Shown: piece by piece, positions 56,357 through 64,000 of the stretch
Layout: each line of letters opens with the position of its first letter
How positions within the stretch are numbered: the stretch's first letter is position 1
DNA from: Candidatus Thalassolituus haligoni
GTDB taxonomy: Bacteria > Pseudomonadota > Gammaproteobacteria > Pseudomonadales > Oceanobacteraceae
Direction of reading: 5' to 3'
DNA: 64,000 nt
NCBI RefSeq assembly: GCF_041222825.1
Contig: NZ_CP139482.1
Span: 4,221,501 to 4,285,500, forward strand
Notes under the pieces: generated by a model
Databases searched by the model: none
Seen by the model: only the letters and a program-made list of their open reading frames with translations
What the model was told of the DNA's origin: nothing
Program-made: the position numbers and the translations under genes

Positions 56357-57955
56357 TTGGCGACAACAACCCTTCCTCATACTTTCCGAGATGCAGCCTA
56401 TCGTGACGCATTGGCTCTGCTGCAAAACCCGCAACACGCAGCCCTGCTGACCCGGTTACAGCGCGGTATCGAGAAGGAAGGTTTGCGTTGCAATAACGAC
56501 GGCGTGATCAGCCAAAAGTCCCATCCCAAAGGTCTCGGTTCGACCCTGACGCACCCGAGTATCACCACCGATTACTCTGAAGCCTTGCTGGAATTTATTA
56601 CTCCGGTCTACCGCAGCGGCCATGAAGCGATCGCCTGCCTGGATATCGCACACCGCTTTGCCTTCAGCCAGATGGATGCCGAACTGATCTGGCCCAGCTC
56701 CATGCCCTGTATTCTGGAGGGCGAGATGAGCATACCGATTGCGACCTATGGCAGCTCCAATCTGGGTCAGCTCAAGCATGTCTATCGTCATGGCTTGTGG
56801 CACCGCTATGGCCGCACCATGCAATGTATTGCCGGGATCCATTACAACTTCTCGCTCCCTGACGAACTCTGGCCAATCCTGAAAGCACTGGATAACCGGC
56901 CCGACGAATCCATGCAGTCTTTTATCTCACGACGCTATTTCGGCCTGATCCGTAACTTCCGCCGGTACTCCTGGTTATTATTGTACCTGTTTGGCGCGTC
57001 ACCAGCGGTCAGCAGCAGCTTCCTCGCCGGACGAGAACACAACCTCGACACCTTGCATCAGCACACGCTGTACAAGCCCTACGCTACCTCCTTGCGGATG
57101 AGTGACCTGGGCTATCAGAACAATGCCCAGTCCAGCTTGCGGGTGTGTTACAACAGCGTCGACGACTACGTCGCGACACTCGGCGATGCCATTCATGTTC
57201 AGGTCGACGAGTACGAAAAGCTGGGAGTACGAAACAACGACGGCGTATACCAGCAGCTCAATACCCACTTGCTGCAAATCGAGAACGAGTTCTACAGCGA
57301 TATCCGCCCGAAACGGATCGCTCGCCAGGGTGAAAAACCGCTGGAAGCACTGGACAAATTTGGCGTGGAATACATCGAAGTGCGGAATACCGACCTGAAC
57401 CCCTTTATGCCCGTTGGCATCGATGTGCCACAAACGGCCTTTATGGATCTGTTCCTGTGCTACTGCCTGCTGCAATCCAGTGATGCCATTGCCGACAACG
57501 AATATCAGGATATCCAGACCAATCAGCAACGCACTGTGATGCGTGGTCGGGAGCCAGGGCTGACACTGATTTGCCAAGGCGAGGAGCGCAGTCTGCAGCA
57601 ATGGGGACTGGCTCTACTGGATGACATGCAAACACTGGCGCAACAAATGGACGCCGCCAACCACCACAGCTTTCACATCGACACACTCGGTCAACAAGGG
57701 TTGAAACTGACGGATCCGTCGCACACACCGTCGGCACAAGTACTGGCGGCACTGCAGGAGCAAGGACTGGAGTTCAGCGAATTTACCCTGCAACAGGCCA
57801 GGCAACACCGTAAAGCCCTGTCACAACCACTGGCAGCCGAGGTTAACCGTCACTGGCAAGCTCTGGCGCGCCAGTCGCTGGACGAACAGGCCCGGATTGA
57901 AGCCAGTGATACCCTCTCGTTCGAAGACTTCCTTGCCGATTACCTGAAACGCTGA
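56357..57955 (+). CDS. gshA: Glutamate-cysteine ligase GshA
   Basis: A 532-residue ligase for the first step of glutathione synthesis, proteobacterial type. Motifs: RGIEKEGLRCNNDG near residue 35, TTDYSEALLEFITPV, YGSSNLGQLKHVYRHGL, GIHYNFSLPDELW, YATSLRMSDLGYQN, and VEYIEVRNTDLNPF. Length fits E. coli GshA (518). The frame begins with TTG at 56357; no ATG lies close enough in frame to keep the conserved N-terminus, so a TTG start is inferred. Confidence 0.95.
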   Translation: MATTTLPHTFRDAAYRDALALLQNPQHAALLTRLQRGIEKEGLRCNNDGVISQKSHPKGLGSTLTHPSITTDYSEALLEFITPVYRSGHEAIACLDIAHRFAFSQMDAELIWPSSMPCILEGEMSIPIATYGSSNLGQLKHVYRHGLWHRYGRTMQCIAGIHYNFSLPDELWPILKALDNRPDESMQSFISRRYFGLIRNFRRYSWLLLYLFGASPAVSSSFLAGREHNLDTLHQHTLYKPYATSLRMSDLGYQNNAQSSLRVCYNSVDDYVATLGDAIHVQVDEYEKLGVRNNDGVYQQLNTHLLQIENEFYSDIRPKRIARQGEKPLEALDKFGVEYIEVRNTDLNPFMPVGIDVPQTAFMDLFLCYCLLQSSDAIADNEYQDIQTNQQRTVMRGREPGLTLICQGEERSLQQWGLALLDDMQTLAQQMDAANHHSFHIDTLGQQGLKLTDPSHTPSAQVLAALQEQGLEFSEFTLQQARQHRKALSQPLAAEVNRHWQALARQSLDEQARIEASDTLSFEDFLADYLKR

Positions 57956-58045
57956 GCATCAATCAGAGGATCAGCGTTCAGCCAACCAGAATTGAAACAA
58001 GACGATGACAATGGTGTTTGTGGTTCAAAACCGTGGGGCATCCCC

Positions 58046-58453
58046 TCAGTTCTGAACCACAAACGTATTAAAAAACAGATCGTCGACATAAGGCATCCCT
58101 TCCAGGGTTTGCAAGGTAACCCGCACCGCTTCCAGCGCCTGCTTGCGCAGTATTTCACGCCCTTGGGACGTATTCACTGCGTCAGATTCCTGTCCACTGA
58201 GCAAAAATACCAACGTATTACGCAGATAAGGCTTGTGCTGACTGACCTTGCCCGCCGCTTCCTTCGATGACACCTTGAGCGCAATCTCGGTGCGTAAATA
58301 ACGTATACGGCCACTGCTGCCAAAATTGATCACCAGCGCTGGCTCAAAATAAATGTACTGGGTTGCTGGCACCGCGTCCTGCTCATCTTCAGCATACGCC
58401 TGAGAACCTGCCAATATCCCGATAAACAACAAAAACCCGACCAGACGGAACAT
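58046..58453 (-). CDS. FliL-like exported protein, outside any flagellar cluster
   Basis: A 135-residue protein with a cleavable-type signal (LVGFLLFIGILAGSQAYA). The mature part resembles the periplasmic FliL domain (YIYFEPALVINFGSSGRIRYLRTEIALKVS, LRNTLVFLLSG, ILRKQALEAVRVTLQ in parts). FliL supports the flagellar stator, but paralogues of this kind occur away from flagellar genes. No flagellar genes are in this window. Divergent from dsbB. Confidence 0.7.
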   Translation of the reverse strand: MFRLVGFLLFIGILAGSQAYAEDEQDAVPATQYIYFEPALVINFGSSGRIRYLRTEIALKVSSKEAAGKVSQHKPYLRNTLVFLLSGQESDAVNTSQGREILRKQALEAVRVTLQTLEGMPYVDDLFFNTFVVQN

Positions 58454-58629
58454 TTTTCACTCCCCGCTGACTGACATCCGCCATCGCGGCCACTTTGAAT
58501 TGAAGAACCTCTGAAACAAGCTTAGCAGGCCCTGCTGCAAACGCAGGTTTTGCACCGCCACGATCGGGTTCCCGTACAAAAGGCTGTGATACACTCGCCC
58601 ATCATCACGATTTCGCATAAGGCAAACCC

Positions 58630-59142
58630 ATGAGCCCGAGATTATTGCGTTTTGGCTATCTGGCCGGATTTCTGACCTGTGCTGCCCTGCTTGGCGCAGC
58701 CTATTATTTTGAAATTGTGCTCTACATGGAGCCCTGTCCGCTCTGTATGGTGCAGCGCCTGGCAACCCTGCTAATCGGCATTGGCTGCTTGCTGGCATTT
58801 ATTTTTGATGGTTTTCGCTGGATGTCGCGCCTGGCACTGGCGCTGACTACCGGGTCTGCCATTTTTGGTGCCGTTGTTGCTGACCATCACATCTGGATTC
58901 AGCATCTGCCGCCAGAAGACGTGCCGGCCTGTGGCCCCAGCTTTGATTACCTGCTTGAAACCCTGCCCATGAACGAATTGATCAGCATCATGCTGCATGG
59001 CGACGGCAACTGCGCCGATGTGTCCTGGATGTTCTGGGACATGAGCATGCCGGAATGGACTCGTCTGTTCTTTATTGCCTTTGCCATCGCGGGTCTGATT
59101 GCGCTGATCAGCAGCTGGCGTCGCGGTGATCGGAAGTCCTGA
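58630..59142 (+). CDS. dsbB: Disulphide bond formation protein DsbB
   Basis: A 170-residue inner-membrane protein with four helices that reoxidises DsbA using quinone. The first redox pair is C36-P-L-C39 (EPCPLCMVQRL) and the second pair is C101 and C128 in the periplasmic loop (VPACGPSFDY; DGNCADVSW). Length and topology are normal. ATG 58630 begins the first hydrophobic helix region. A hairpin at 59168 follows. Confidence 0.95.
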   Translation: MSPRLLRFGYLAGFLTCAALLGAAYYFEIVLYMEPCPLCMVQRLATLLIGIGCLLAFIFDGFRWMSRLALALTTGSAIFGAVVADHHIWIQHLPPEDVPACGPSFDYLLETLPMNELISIMLHGDGNCADVSWMFWDMSMPEWTRLFFIAFAIAGLIALISSWRRGDRKS

Positions 59143-59167
59143 CCAACAAGCAGATACTCGCCAGATT

Positions 59168-59198
59168 GCAAGCGGCAAATGTTAAAAAAGCCGCTTGC
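59168..59198 (+). terminator. Hairpin after dsbB
   Basis: GCAAGCGGC (59168-59176) pairs with GCCGCTTGC (59190-59198) around a 13-base A-rich loop. Only a weak T-stretch follows (GTTTTAA about 8 bases on), so termination is likely but not certain. Confidence 0.55.
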
Positions 59199-59321
59199 AC
59201 AGGGGTTTTAACCTTGCCTATATTGATCACGCCAGCTCTGGCTTTTAACGCCAGCAGAGGCTGTTCTCTGTCCTGTTGTTAACACAGGGGACAGACTCAC
59301 GACCAAAGACAGGAGTGCCAT

Positions 59322-59798
59322 ATGCTAGAACAAGTCAACACTGCCAAAGAACGCTGGGGTGGCGTCCATAAAATGATCGACAGCTGGCTGAATGAACGCC
59401 AGGCGCTGATCGTCCAGTTTTGTCATCTTTCCACCGCCAAACCGCTGTGCCATGAAGAAACACCACTGGCCGAATTGCTGCAGAATTTTTGCCAGGGGAT
59501 GATGGACTATTGCTCCGCCGGGCATTTTGAGATTTACGAGCGATTGATGGTCGAGGCCCGCGAATACGCCGACGGCGGTCTGGAATTTGCCCAGCAGGTC
59601 GTGCCAAATCTGGATAAACTGACCACTCAGTGTGTCGACTTCAACGACAGCTACGATCGTTCCTGTGATCTGGAGCAGCTGACCAAACTGTCAGAAGACC
59701 TGTCGCGTCTGGGCGAAGTACTGGAAGAACGTTTCCAGCTGGAAGACCAGCTGATTGAACGGCTGCACACCGCGCATCGTGAGCTGGTCACCGAGTAA
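59322..59798 (+). CDS. rsd: Rsd/AlgQ-family anti-sigma-70 regulator
   Basis: A 158-residue all-helical protein that binds the housekeeping sigma factor in stationary phase, or acts as AlgQ in pseudomonads. The segments ERWGGVHKMIDSWLNERQAL, LIVQFCHLSTAKPL, LLQNFCQGMMDYCSAGHFEIYERLM and LSEDLSRLGEVLEERFQLEDQLI cover the family. ATG 59322 follows AGGAG. Stands alone. Confidence 0.93.
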   Translation: MLEQVNTAKERWGGVHKMIDSWLNERQALIVQFCHLSTAKPLCHEETPLAELLQNFCQGMMDYCSAGHFEIYERLMVEAREYADGGLEFAQQVVPNLDKLTTQCVDFNDSYDRSCDLEQLTKLSEDLSRLGEVLEERFQLEDQLIERLHTAHRELVTE

Positions 59799-59962
59799 TC
59801 CCTATACCGCTTCGAAACCCACGACCGGTTTCGAAGCACCCGCCCGACTATCCTCGTCTACACTTCTCTCCAGCTGCCTCTTATTCAGCCGTCCCTGCGC
59901 AACCTCGGTTTCGCTCTGTGTGACTTCCGGCACCACTGCAATTGCCGGTCAGGAGATGGATC

Positions 59963-60934
59963 ATGCCTTGTTTGAAAACCAGTGCCCGGCTGGTCACCAG
60001 TACCCTTTGTTGCCTGTTACTGACAGGTTGTTTACCAGGTGGTGATGCGCCGGAATCCACTGCCACGGTCGCCAACCAGGGAGTCTATTCCGCAACCTTC
60101 AGTCAGGATGGCCAATGGCTGATGGTGGGCAGCATCCATAACGGCGGCAGCCTCTGGAGTTTGTGGCCACCGGAACGCCATTTTGACTGGAACCACCGCG
60201 AAGGCAGCAATACCGGCGTACTGGCCAGCGCCTTTTCCGCCGACCAGCACTTTGTTGCCAGCGCCGACAATCGCACCATCGTCCTCTGGCAACGCCAGAC
60301 CGGCGAAGCCGTCAGCTTCTGGAACACCCCTGGTGATATTGAAGACCTGGCCCTCAGCAGTGACGGGCGCTACGCCTTGCTGGCGATGCGAGACTACACC
60401 GCCACCCTGTTTGACATCCAGAACGGCGGTATTCGCCAGCGCCTGCAGCACGATGGCGCGGTATTTGATGTCGACCTGGATGGTAGTGATCAGCTCGCCG
60501 CCAGTGCCAGCGACGATCTTACGGCCCGGATCTGGCAACTGGAAACCGGCAAGGAACTGCTGCGCCTTGCCCACGGCAATCAGGTGCGTACCGTCAGCCT
60601 GAGCCGCGATGGCCGCTGGCTGTTCAGCTCGGCGCTGAGGGAAACCGGCAAGTTATGGGAAGTATCCTCAGGGCAACTGCAAATCGAGCTGCCCAAACCG
60701 GCGGGCTATTATGCTTGCGCCCGCTTTTCGGCCGATGGATCACAACTGCTGACCGGCAGTAGTGATGGCCTGGTCAGTCTGTGGCACACCACCGATGGCA
60801 CCCTACTCCGCCAATGGCGTATCACCGGCAATAGCGTCTGGAATCAGCCCCGAGTCCTGGTTGAAGACGTTGCCTTCGGCAGCAGCCACTATCTGGCGGT
60901 GGGCACCAACGGCCAGGTCTATCAGCTGCAATAA
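59963..60934 (+). CDS. WD40-repeat lipoprotein
   Basis: A 323-residue exported lipoprotein: signal LVTSTLCCLLLTGC with lipobox Cys near residue 23. The rest is a beta-propeller of about six or seven WD40-like repeats, seen as recurring S-x-DGQWLMVGS, SADQHFVASADNRTIVLWQR, SSDGRYALLAMRDYTATLFD, ASASDDLTARIWQLETGKEL, SRDGRWLFSSALRETGKLWE and SADGSQLLTGSSDGLVSLWH. Such propellers are platforms for protein binding. ATG 59963 has AGGAG before it; an upstream ATG at 59942 would cover that site. Function unknown. Confidence 0.85.
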   Translation: MPCLKTSARLVTSTLCCLLLTGCLPGGDAPESTATVANQGVYSATFSQDGQWLMVGSIHNGGSLWSLWPPERHFDWNHREGSNTGVLASAFSADQHFVASADNRTIVLWQRQTGEAVSFWNTPGDIEDLALSSDGRYALLAMRDYTATLFDIQNGGIRQRLQHDGAVFDVDLDGSDQLAASASDDLTARIWQLETGKELLRLAHGNQVRTVSLSRDGRWLFSSALRETGKLWEVSSGQLQIELPKPAGYYACARFSADGSQLLTGSSDGLVSLWHTTDGTLLRQWRITGNSVWNQPRVLVEDVAFGSSHYLAVGTNGQVYQLQ

Positions 60935-61003
60935 CCCACATCAGCCCAGCTTCTCTGGCTGCTGCCGTCAACTGTTTTGGCAATGGCGGCAGATTGTCAG
61001 GCC

Positions 61004-61465
61004 TTAACGCGTCATTTGTTCCAACTGGTTATTCCGCTCGTTCAGCATTTCCTGCACCGCTTTGGCGTCATTCAGTGTTTGCTCGGCAGCCTTGGGGTTA
61101 AACAGGGCTTCCAGGCCCGGTTTTACCCTGTCGGGATCGTCCGTTGCAGCCAGTCCCTTTTTTTTAGTGTTGTCGTCCGCTTCCGGTTTAGGGACGCTAG
61201 TTGGTGCCAGAATATTGGCAGCGGTATCCACATGCACCGGTATCGCATTAATGCCCTCAGGTACTTCATCACCAAAATGCCAGATACCATCGGGGTCTTG
61301 CCATTTGTAATAGATTTGCCGTGTTGCGGCCGTCGACAGCGTCGAATCCACTTGTTCAACAAACGCCATCAATGGCTTGCCGTCCGGGCCTTTGAGAAAG
61401 TAAGGTGCTATGAATGCTCCGGCCAACAGTAATGCCAGCGGAATCAGAATTCTGGCTTTTAACAT
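61004..61465 (-). CDS. DUF4124-like membrane-anchored protein
   Basis: A 153-residue protein with an N-terminal signal or anchor (residues 5-22, RILIPLALLLAGAFIAPYF). The DUF4124-type segment IYYKWQDPDGIWHFGDEVPEG lies near residues 51-71. The C-terminal half is charged and helical (KPGLEALFNPKAAEQTLNDA). Such proteins are envelope components of unknown role. Divergent from the ParA gene with 141 bp between them. Confidence 0.65.
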   Translation of the reverse strand: MLKARILIPLALLLAGAFIAPYFLKGPDGKPLMAFVEQVDSTLSTAATRQIYYKWQDPDGIWHFGDEVPEGINAIPVHVDTAANILAPTSVPKPEADDNTKKKGLAATDDPDRVKPGLEALFNPKAAEQTLNDAKAVQEMLNERNNQLEQMTR

Positions 61466-61606
61466 TTGATCATCCCTTGATACGCTTATTTTTTGTTGAT
61501 TGTAGCCTATGCTTCAGAGCATCTGTGTCTGCAGGTACTACCCGATTTAACCCGAAACCCGGTATTCCGGACACCTGCACGACGTTCAGAAGAGGGAGAA
61601 AAGACC

Positions 61607-62386
61607 GTGGCCCATGCCTCCGCAACGGGAAGTGATTCTGCGACAAATGCCACCCGATCGCCAAGCAAGGATGCCGGTGTTCGGGTAATTCGTCACGAAA
61701 AGCCGTTTCGGGTGCTGATAGCCAATGCCAAGGGCGGCTGTGGTAAAACGACGCTGGCAACCAATCTGGCCAGTTTTTTTGCCGCCCGACAGCTGCCTAC
61801 CGCGCTGATCGATTACGATCCCCAGGCGTCGGCCACTGACTGGCTCGCAGCACGGGATCGAGCGCTTCCCGACATTACCGGTGTCAGTGCCACTCGGCGG
61901 AGCCAGACCCAGGGCACTCGCAGCTGGGAAATGCGAGTACCCAGCAACACCGCCATGATTGTGATTGATACTCCGGCCGGACTGACAGGTAATGCCCTCA
62001 GCGACCGCATCCGGCACAGCGATGCGGTGATCATACCAGTGCTGCCATCGGCTATCGATATTCGCGCTGCGACGACATTTATTCGGGATGTCATGCTGTC
62101 ACCAAGTTTTCGGCAATCACCTAGAGCAATCGCGGTGGTCGCCAACCGAACCCGAAAGAACACCCTGGTTTACACCAAGCTGACGTTGTTTCTGAAGAGT
62201 CTCGGCATCCCCTTTATTACCACCCTGAGGGATACCCAACGCTATGTGAGAACCAGCGAACTGGGGCAGGGAATCATCGACGACCAGCAGGTCGAAACCC
62301 AGGATCTGGCACACTGGGACGCCTTGCTGGCATGGCTGGACGACACCCGCGCCCGAGTCGAGTTCTGTCGTCGACTGACGCGCTAA
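61607..62386 (+). CDS. Orphan ParA/MinD-type ATPase
   Basis: A 259-residue ATPase. After a disordered Ser/Ala/Asn-rich lead of about 30 residues, the deviant Walker A is NAKGGCGKTTLATNLA, followed by ALIDYDPQASATDWL and VIDTPAGLTGNAL. No parB, min or chemotaxis gene is adjacent. It could position a cellular object rather than segregate DNA. GTG 61607 is chosen because GGGAG lies eight bases upstream; an in-frame start at 61493 would make a longer, less typical N-terminus. Confidence 0.82.
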   Translation: MAHASATGSDSATNATRSPSKDAGVRVIRHEKPFRVLIANAKGGCGKTTLATNLASFFAARQLPTALIDYDPQASATDWLAARDRALPDITGVSATRRSQTQGTRSWEMRVPSNTAMIVIDTPAGLTGNALSDRIRHSDAVIIPVLPSAIDIRAATTFIRDVMLSPSFRQSPRAIAVVANRTRKNTLVYTKLTLFLKSLGIPFITTLRDTQRYVRTSELGQGIIDDQQVETQDLAHWDALLAWLDDTRARVEFCRRLTR

Positions 62387-62424
62387 CAGCGCCGCCACAC
62401 GCCGGATTGCCAGCGGCAGGTGAG

Positions 62425-62952
62425 TTACACCAGTTCGAGATAAACCTCCAGTGCGTCGATCAGTGGTTCGGGCGACTCATCATGCGGATCGATTCGCGGC
62501 AACCCCGGCACCCACGCCAGATTTTCCATCACACAATCGGCCAGACTTTCATCTTCTGGACAGTCATCGGCAACGTCGTCCAGCAAAGAAAACAGACCAG
62601 CAAGACCGAACTGTTCCGCTTCCAGCTCCAGGTCTTTGACTCGCTGACGAAAACTGCCAGCAAAACGGTTGCTGTCCTGCTCTCGCGGCAGCGTGATGCG
62701 TATATTCCGCAACGGCCGAATAACGCTGTCACGCCAGCCTACATAGCCGGTCAACGCCTGTTGGAACGGCTCATCTTCTGGCCAAGCGCGCCAGTCACTG
62801 GCCAGCCATAATGCCGCTAGCACCAGCAGTACATCGACCCCCTCATCCTGAAGCTCAAGCAACCGCTGCTCAACGCTGTTCACCTGGTAAAACCGCTGGG
62901 CGAATTGCCACAGTGGGTTGTCCAGGGATTCTGTGGCACACTGCGCCGCCAT
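62425..62952 (-). CDS. TIGR02444-family protein
   Basis: A 175-residue soluble helical protein, recognised by NPLWQFAQRFYQVNSVEQRLLELQDEGVDVLLVLAALWL in adjoining parts and by RNIRITLPREQD near residue 85. This family is found in Gammaproteobacteria, often next to the ABC-F gene yheS, as here. Its function is unknown. ATG 62952 follows AAGGTAG. It is divergent from yheS with only 28 bp between the starts. Confidence 0.8.
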   Translation of the reverse strand: MAAQCATESLDNPLWQFAQRFYQVNSVEQRLLELQDEGVDVLLVLAALWLASDWRAWPEDEPFQQALTGYVGWRDSVIRPLRNIRITLPREQDSNRFAGSFRQRVKDLELEAEQFGLAGLFSLLDDVADDCPEDESLADCVMENLAWVPGLPRIDPHDESPEPLIDALEVYLELV

Positions 62953-62980
62953 TGCCGCTACCTTTAGTCACTTGTCGAAT

Positions 62981-64000
62981 ATGATCGAATTTAATCAGGT
63001 TTCCCTGCAAAGGGGTACGCAAACCCTGTTGAAAAATGCCAGCCTGCGTATCCATGATGGCCAGAAACTGGCACTGATCGGCCCTAACGGAGCTGGCAAG
63101 TCCAGTCTGTTTGCACTACTGAATGCCGAATTGACGGTGGATGGTGGAGATCTGGAGGTTCCCGGCAAGTGGCGAATTTCTCATATGGCGCAAGAAGTGG
63201 TTGCCAGCGAGCGCAGCGCACTGGATTACGCGATTGACGGCGACAAGCCCTATCGCACTATCGAGGCTGGCATCGCCAACGCCACCGATGATAACCAGCT
63301 GACCCTCTGGCTCGACCGCATGGATCAGCACAAGGGCTACGAAGTTCCCGTCAAGGCCGAGCAACTGCTGCATGGCCTGGGCTTCAGCCAAACCGATTTG
63401 CAGCGTGCGGTGAAAGACTTTTCCGGGGGCTGGCGTATTCGGCTGAATCTGGCGCAGGCATTGATGATGCCATCCGACCTGCTATTACTCGACGAGCCAA
63501 CCAACCACCTTGATCTCGAAGCGACGCTGTGGCTCGAAGGGTATTTGCGCAAATACCCCGGCACGCTGTTGTTTATCTCTCATGATCGTGACTTTATCGA
63601 CGGTGTCGCCGACCATATTGTCCATCTGCATGAGCAGAAGCTGACACTTTATCCGGGGAACTACAGCGCCTACGAACGTTTGCGGGCAGAAAAGCTGGCC
63701 CAGCAACAGACCCTGTTCGAGAAGCAGCAAACCCGTGTTGAAGAGATCGAAAAATTTGTCGCCCGCTTCCGCGCCAAGGCATCCAAGGCCAAGCAGGCCC
63801 AAAGCCGTTTGAAAGAACTGCAACGTATGGAGCTGATTGCACCGGCCCACGTCGACTCGCCGTTCCGGTTTGAATTCCCCTGTCACGAACAGATGTCCAG
63901 TCCGCTGCTGACCTTGAAGCAGGCCGACCTGGGTTATCACCAGCCCAGTAGTGACCGGATACTGCTCCCCGGCGTTAACTTGTCCATCGTACCAGGTCAC
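62981..64000 (+). CDS. yheS: ABC-F ATPase YheS, 3' part beyond the window
   Basis: The first 340 codons of an ABC-F protein (about 630-640 residues in full), ribosome-associated translation factors without membrane domains. Walker A GPNGAGKSSLFALL at about 34-47, signature SGGWRIRLNLAQAL at about 149-162, Walker B DLLLLDEPTNHLDLEA at about 165-180, and SHDRDF. The inter-domain linker (LAQQQTLFEKQQTRVEEIEKFVARFRAKASKAKQAQSRLKELQ in parts) is complete and the second ABC domain has just begun. ATG 62981 gives MIEFNQVSLQRGTQTLL. Confidence 0.93.
   Translation, partial: MIEFNQVSLQRGTQTLLKNASLRIHDGQKLALIGPNGAGKSSLFALLNAELTVDGGDLEVPGKWRISHMAQEVVASERSALDYAIDGDKPYRTIEAGIANATDDNQLTLWLDRMDQHKGYEVPVKAEQLLHGLGFSQTDLQRAVKDFSGGWRIRLNLAQALMMPSDLLLLDEPTNHLDLEATLWLEGYLRKYPGTLLFISHDRDFIDGVADHIVHLHEQKLTLYPGNYSAYERLRAEKLAQQQTLFEKQQTRVEEIEKFVARFRAKASKAKQAQSRLKELQRMELIAPAHVDSPFRFEFPCHEQMSSPLLTLKQADLGYHQPSSDRILLPGVNLSIVPGH

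Overview
The window reads as chromosome of a free-living, probably marine or halotolerant gammaproteobacterium of the Oceanospirillales/Pseudomonadales type. Pointers are a complete ectoine operon with its dedicated aspartokinase and an EctR-type regulator, polyhydroxybutyrate genes (thiolase and intracellular PhaZ), an Rsd/AlgQ-type sigma-70 regulator, a Mg-type HemB, a TRAP transporter, and housekeeping genes typical of Gammaproteobacteria (sbcCD, rho, trxA, ppk/ppx, gshA, dsbB, tex, rpiA, ilvA). This placement is inferred from gene content only. No phage, transposase, CRISPR array or rRNA was seen; one tRNA-Leu is present.

Layout. 1-2.2 kb: end of an AI-2E/PerM-type permease gene, tRNA-Leu(UAG) with a clear promoter, a decayed lipoprotein gene, and an OmpA-domain lipoprotein. 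2.4-11.2 kb: an accessory catabolic block. An IclR regulator faces a TRAP transporter (dctPQM), a [2Fe-2S] ferredoxin, a ferredoxin reductase, a Rieske ring-hydroxylating oxygenase, a glutamine-synthetase-like ligase and a CHMI-type tautomerase. The intergenic region holds an excellent promoter overlapped by a perfect 18-bp inverted repeat. The two key catabolic genes are both broken: the oxygenase by an in-frame TAG, the ligase by a 5-bp tandem duplication. 11.2-16.2 kb: sbcCD. 16.4-23.7 kb: transaldolase, an orphan sugar/polyol-binding protein, an outer-membrane-type protein and a 1,158-residue lipoprotein. 23.9-29.4 kb: ectABC-ask with a coupled TPR membrane protein, and a divergent ectR. 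29.6-32.4 kb: thiolase and PhaZ, convergent around a bidirectional terminator. 32.7-36.5 kb: small envelope proteins, an SmrA homologue, a PfpI/DJ-1 protein and a ribbon-helix-helix protein. 36.5-51.5 kb: housekeeping genes ilvA, rpiA-ydbH, hemB-ppk, ppx, trxA, rho and tex. 51.5-56 kb: an iron/siderophore-type uptake module (small membrane protein, PepSY protein, TonB receptor, AraC regulator). 56-64 kb: a 10-bp minisatellite, gshA, a FliL-like secreted protein, dsbB, rsd, a WD40 lipoprotein, a DUF4124-like protein, an orphan ParA ATPase, a TIGR02444 protein and the start of an ABC-F gene.

How it works together. The catabolic block looks like a substrate-inducible unit: TRAP uptake, electron transport to a Rieske oxygenase, and gamma-glutamylation by the GS-like enzyme, as known for aniline-type amines. 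In this genome it appears to have been recently inactivated by two separate point lesions while the rest stays intact. The ectoine genes serve osmoprotection, PhaZ and thiolase serve carbon storage, and ppk/ppx serve polyphosphate turnover. All functions are read from sequence motifs without any database search.
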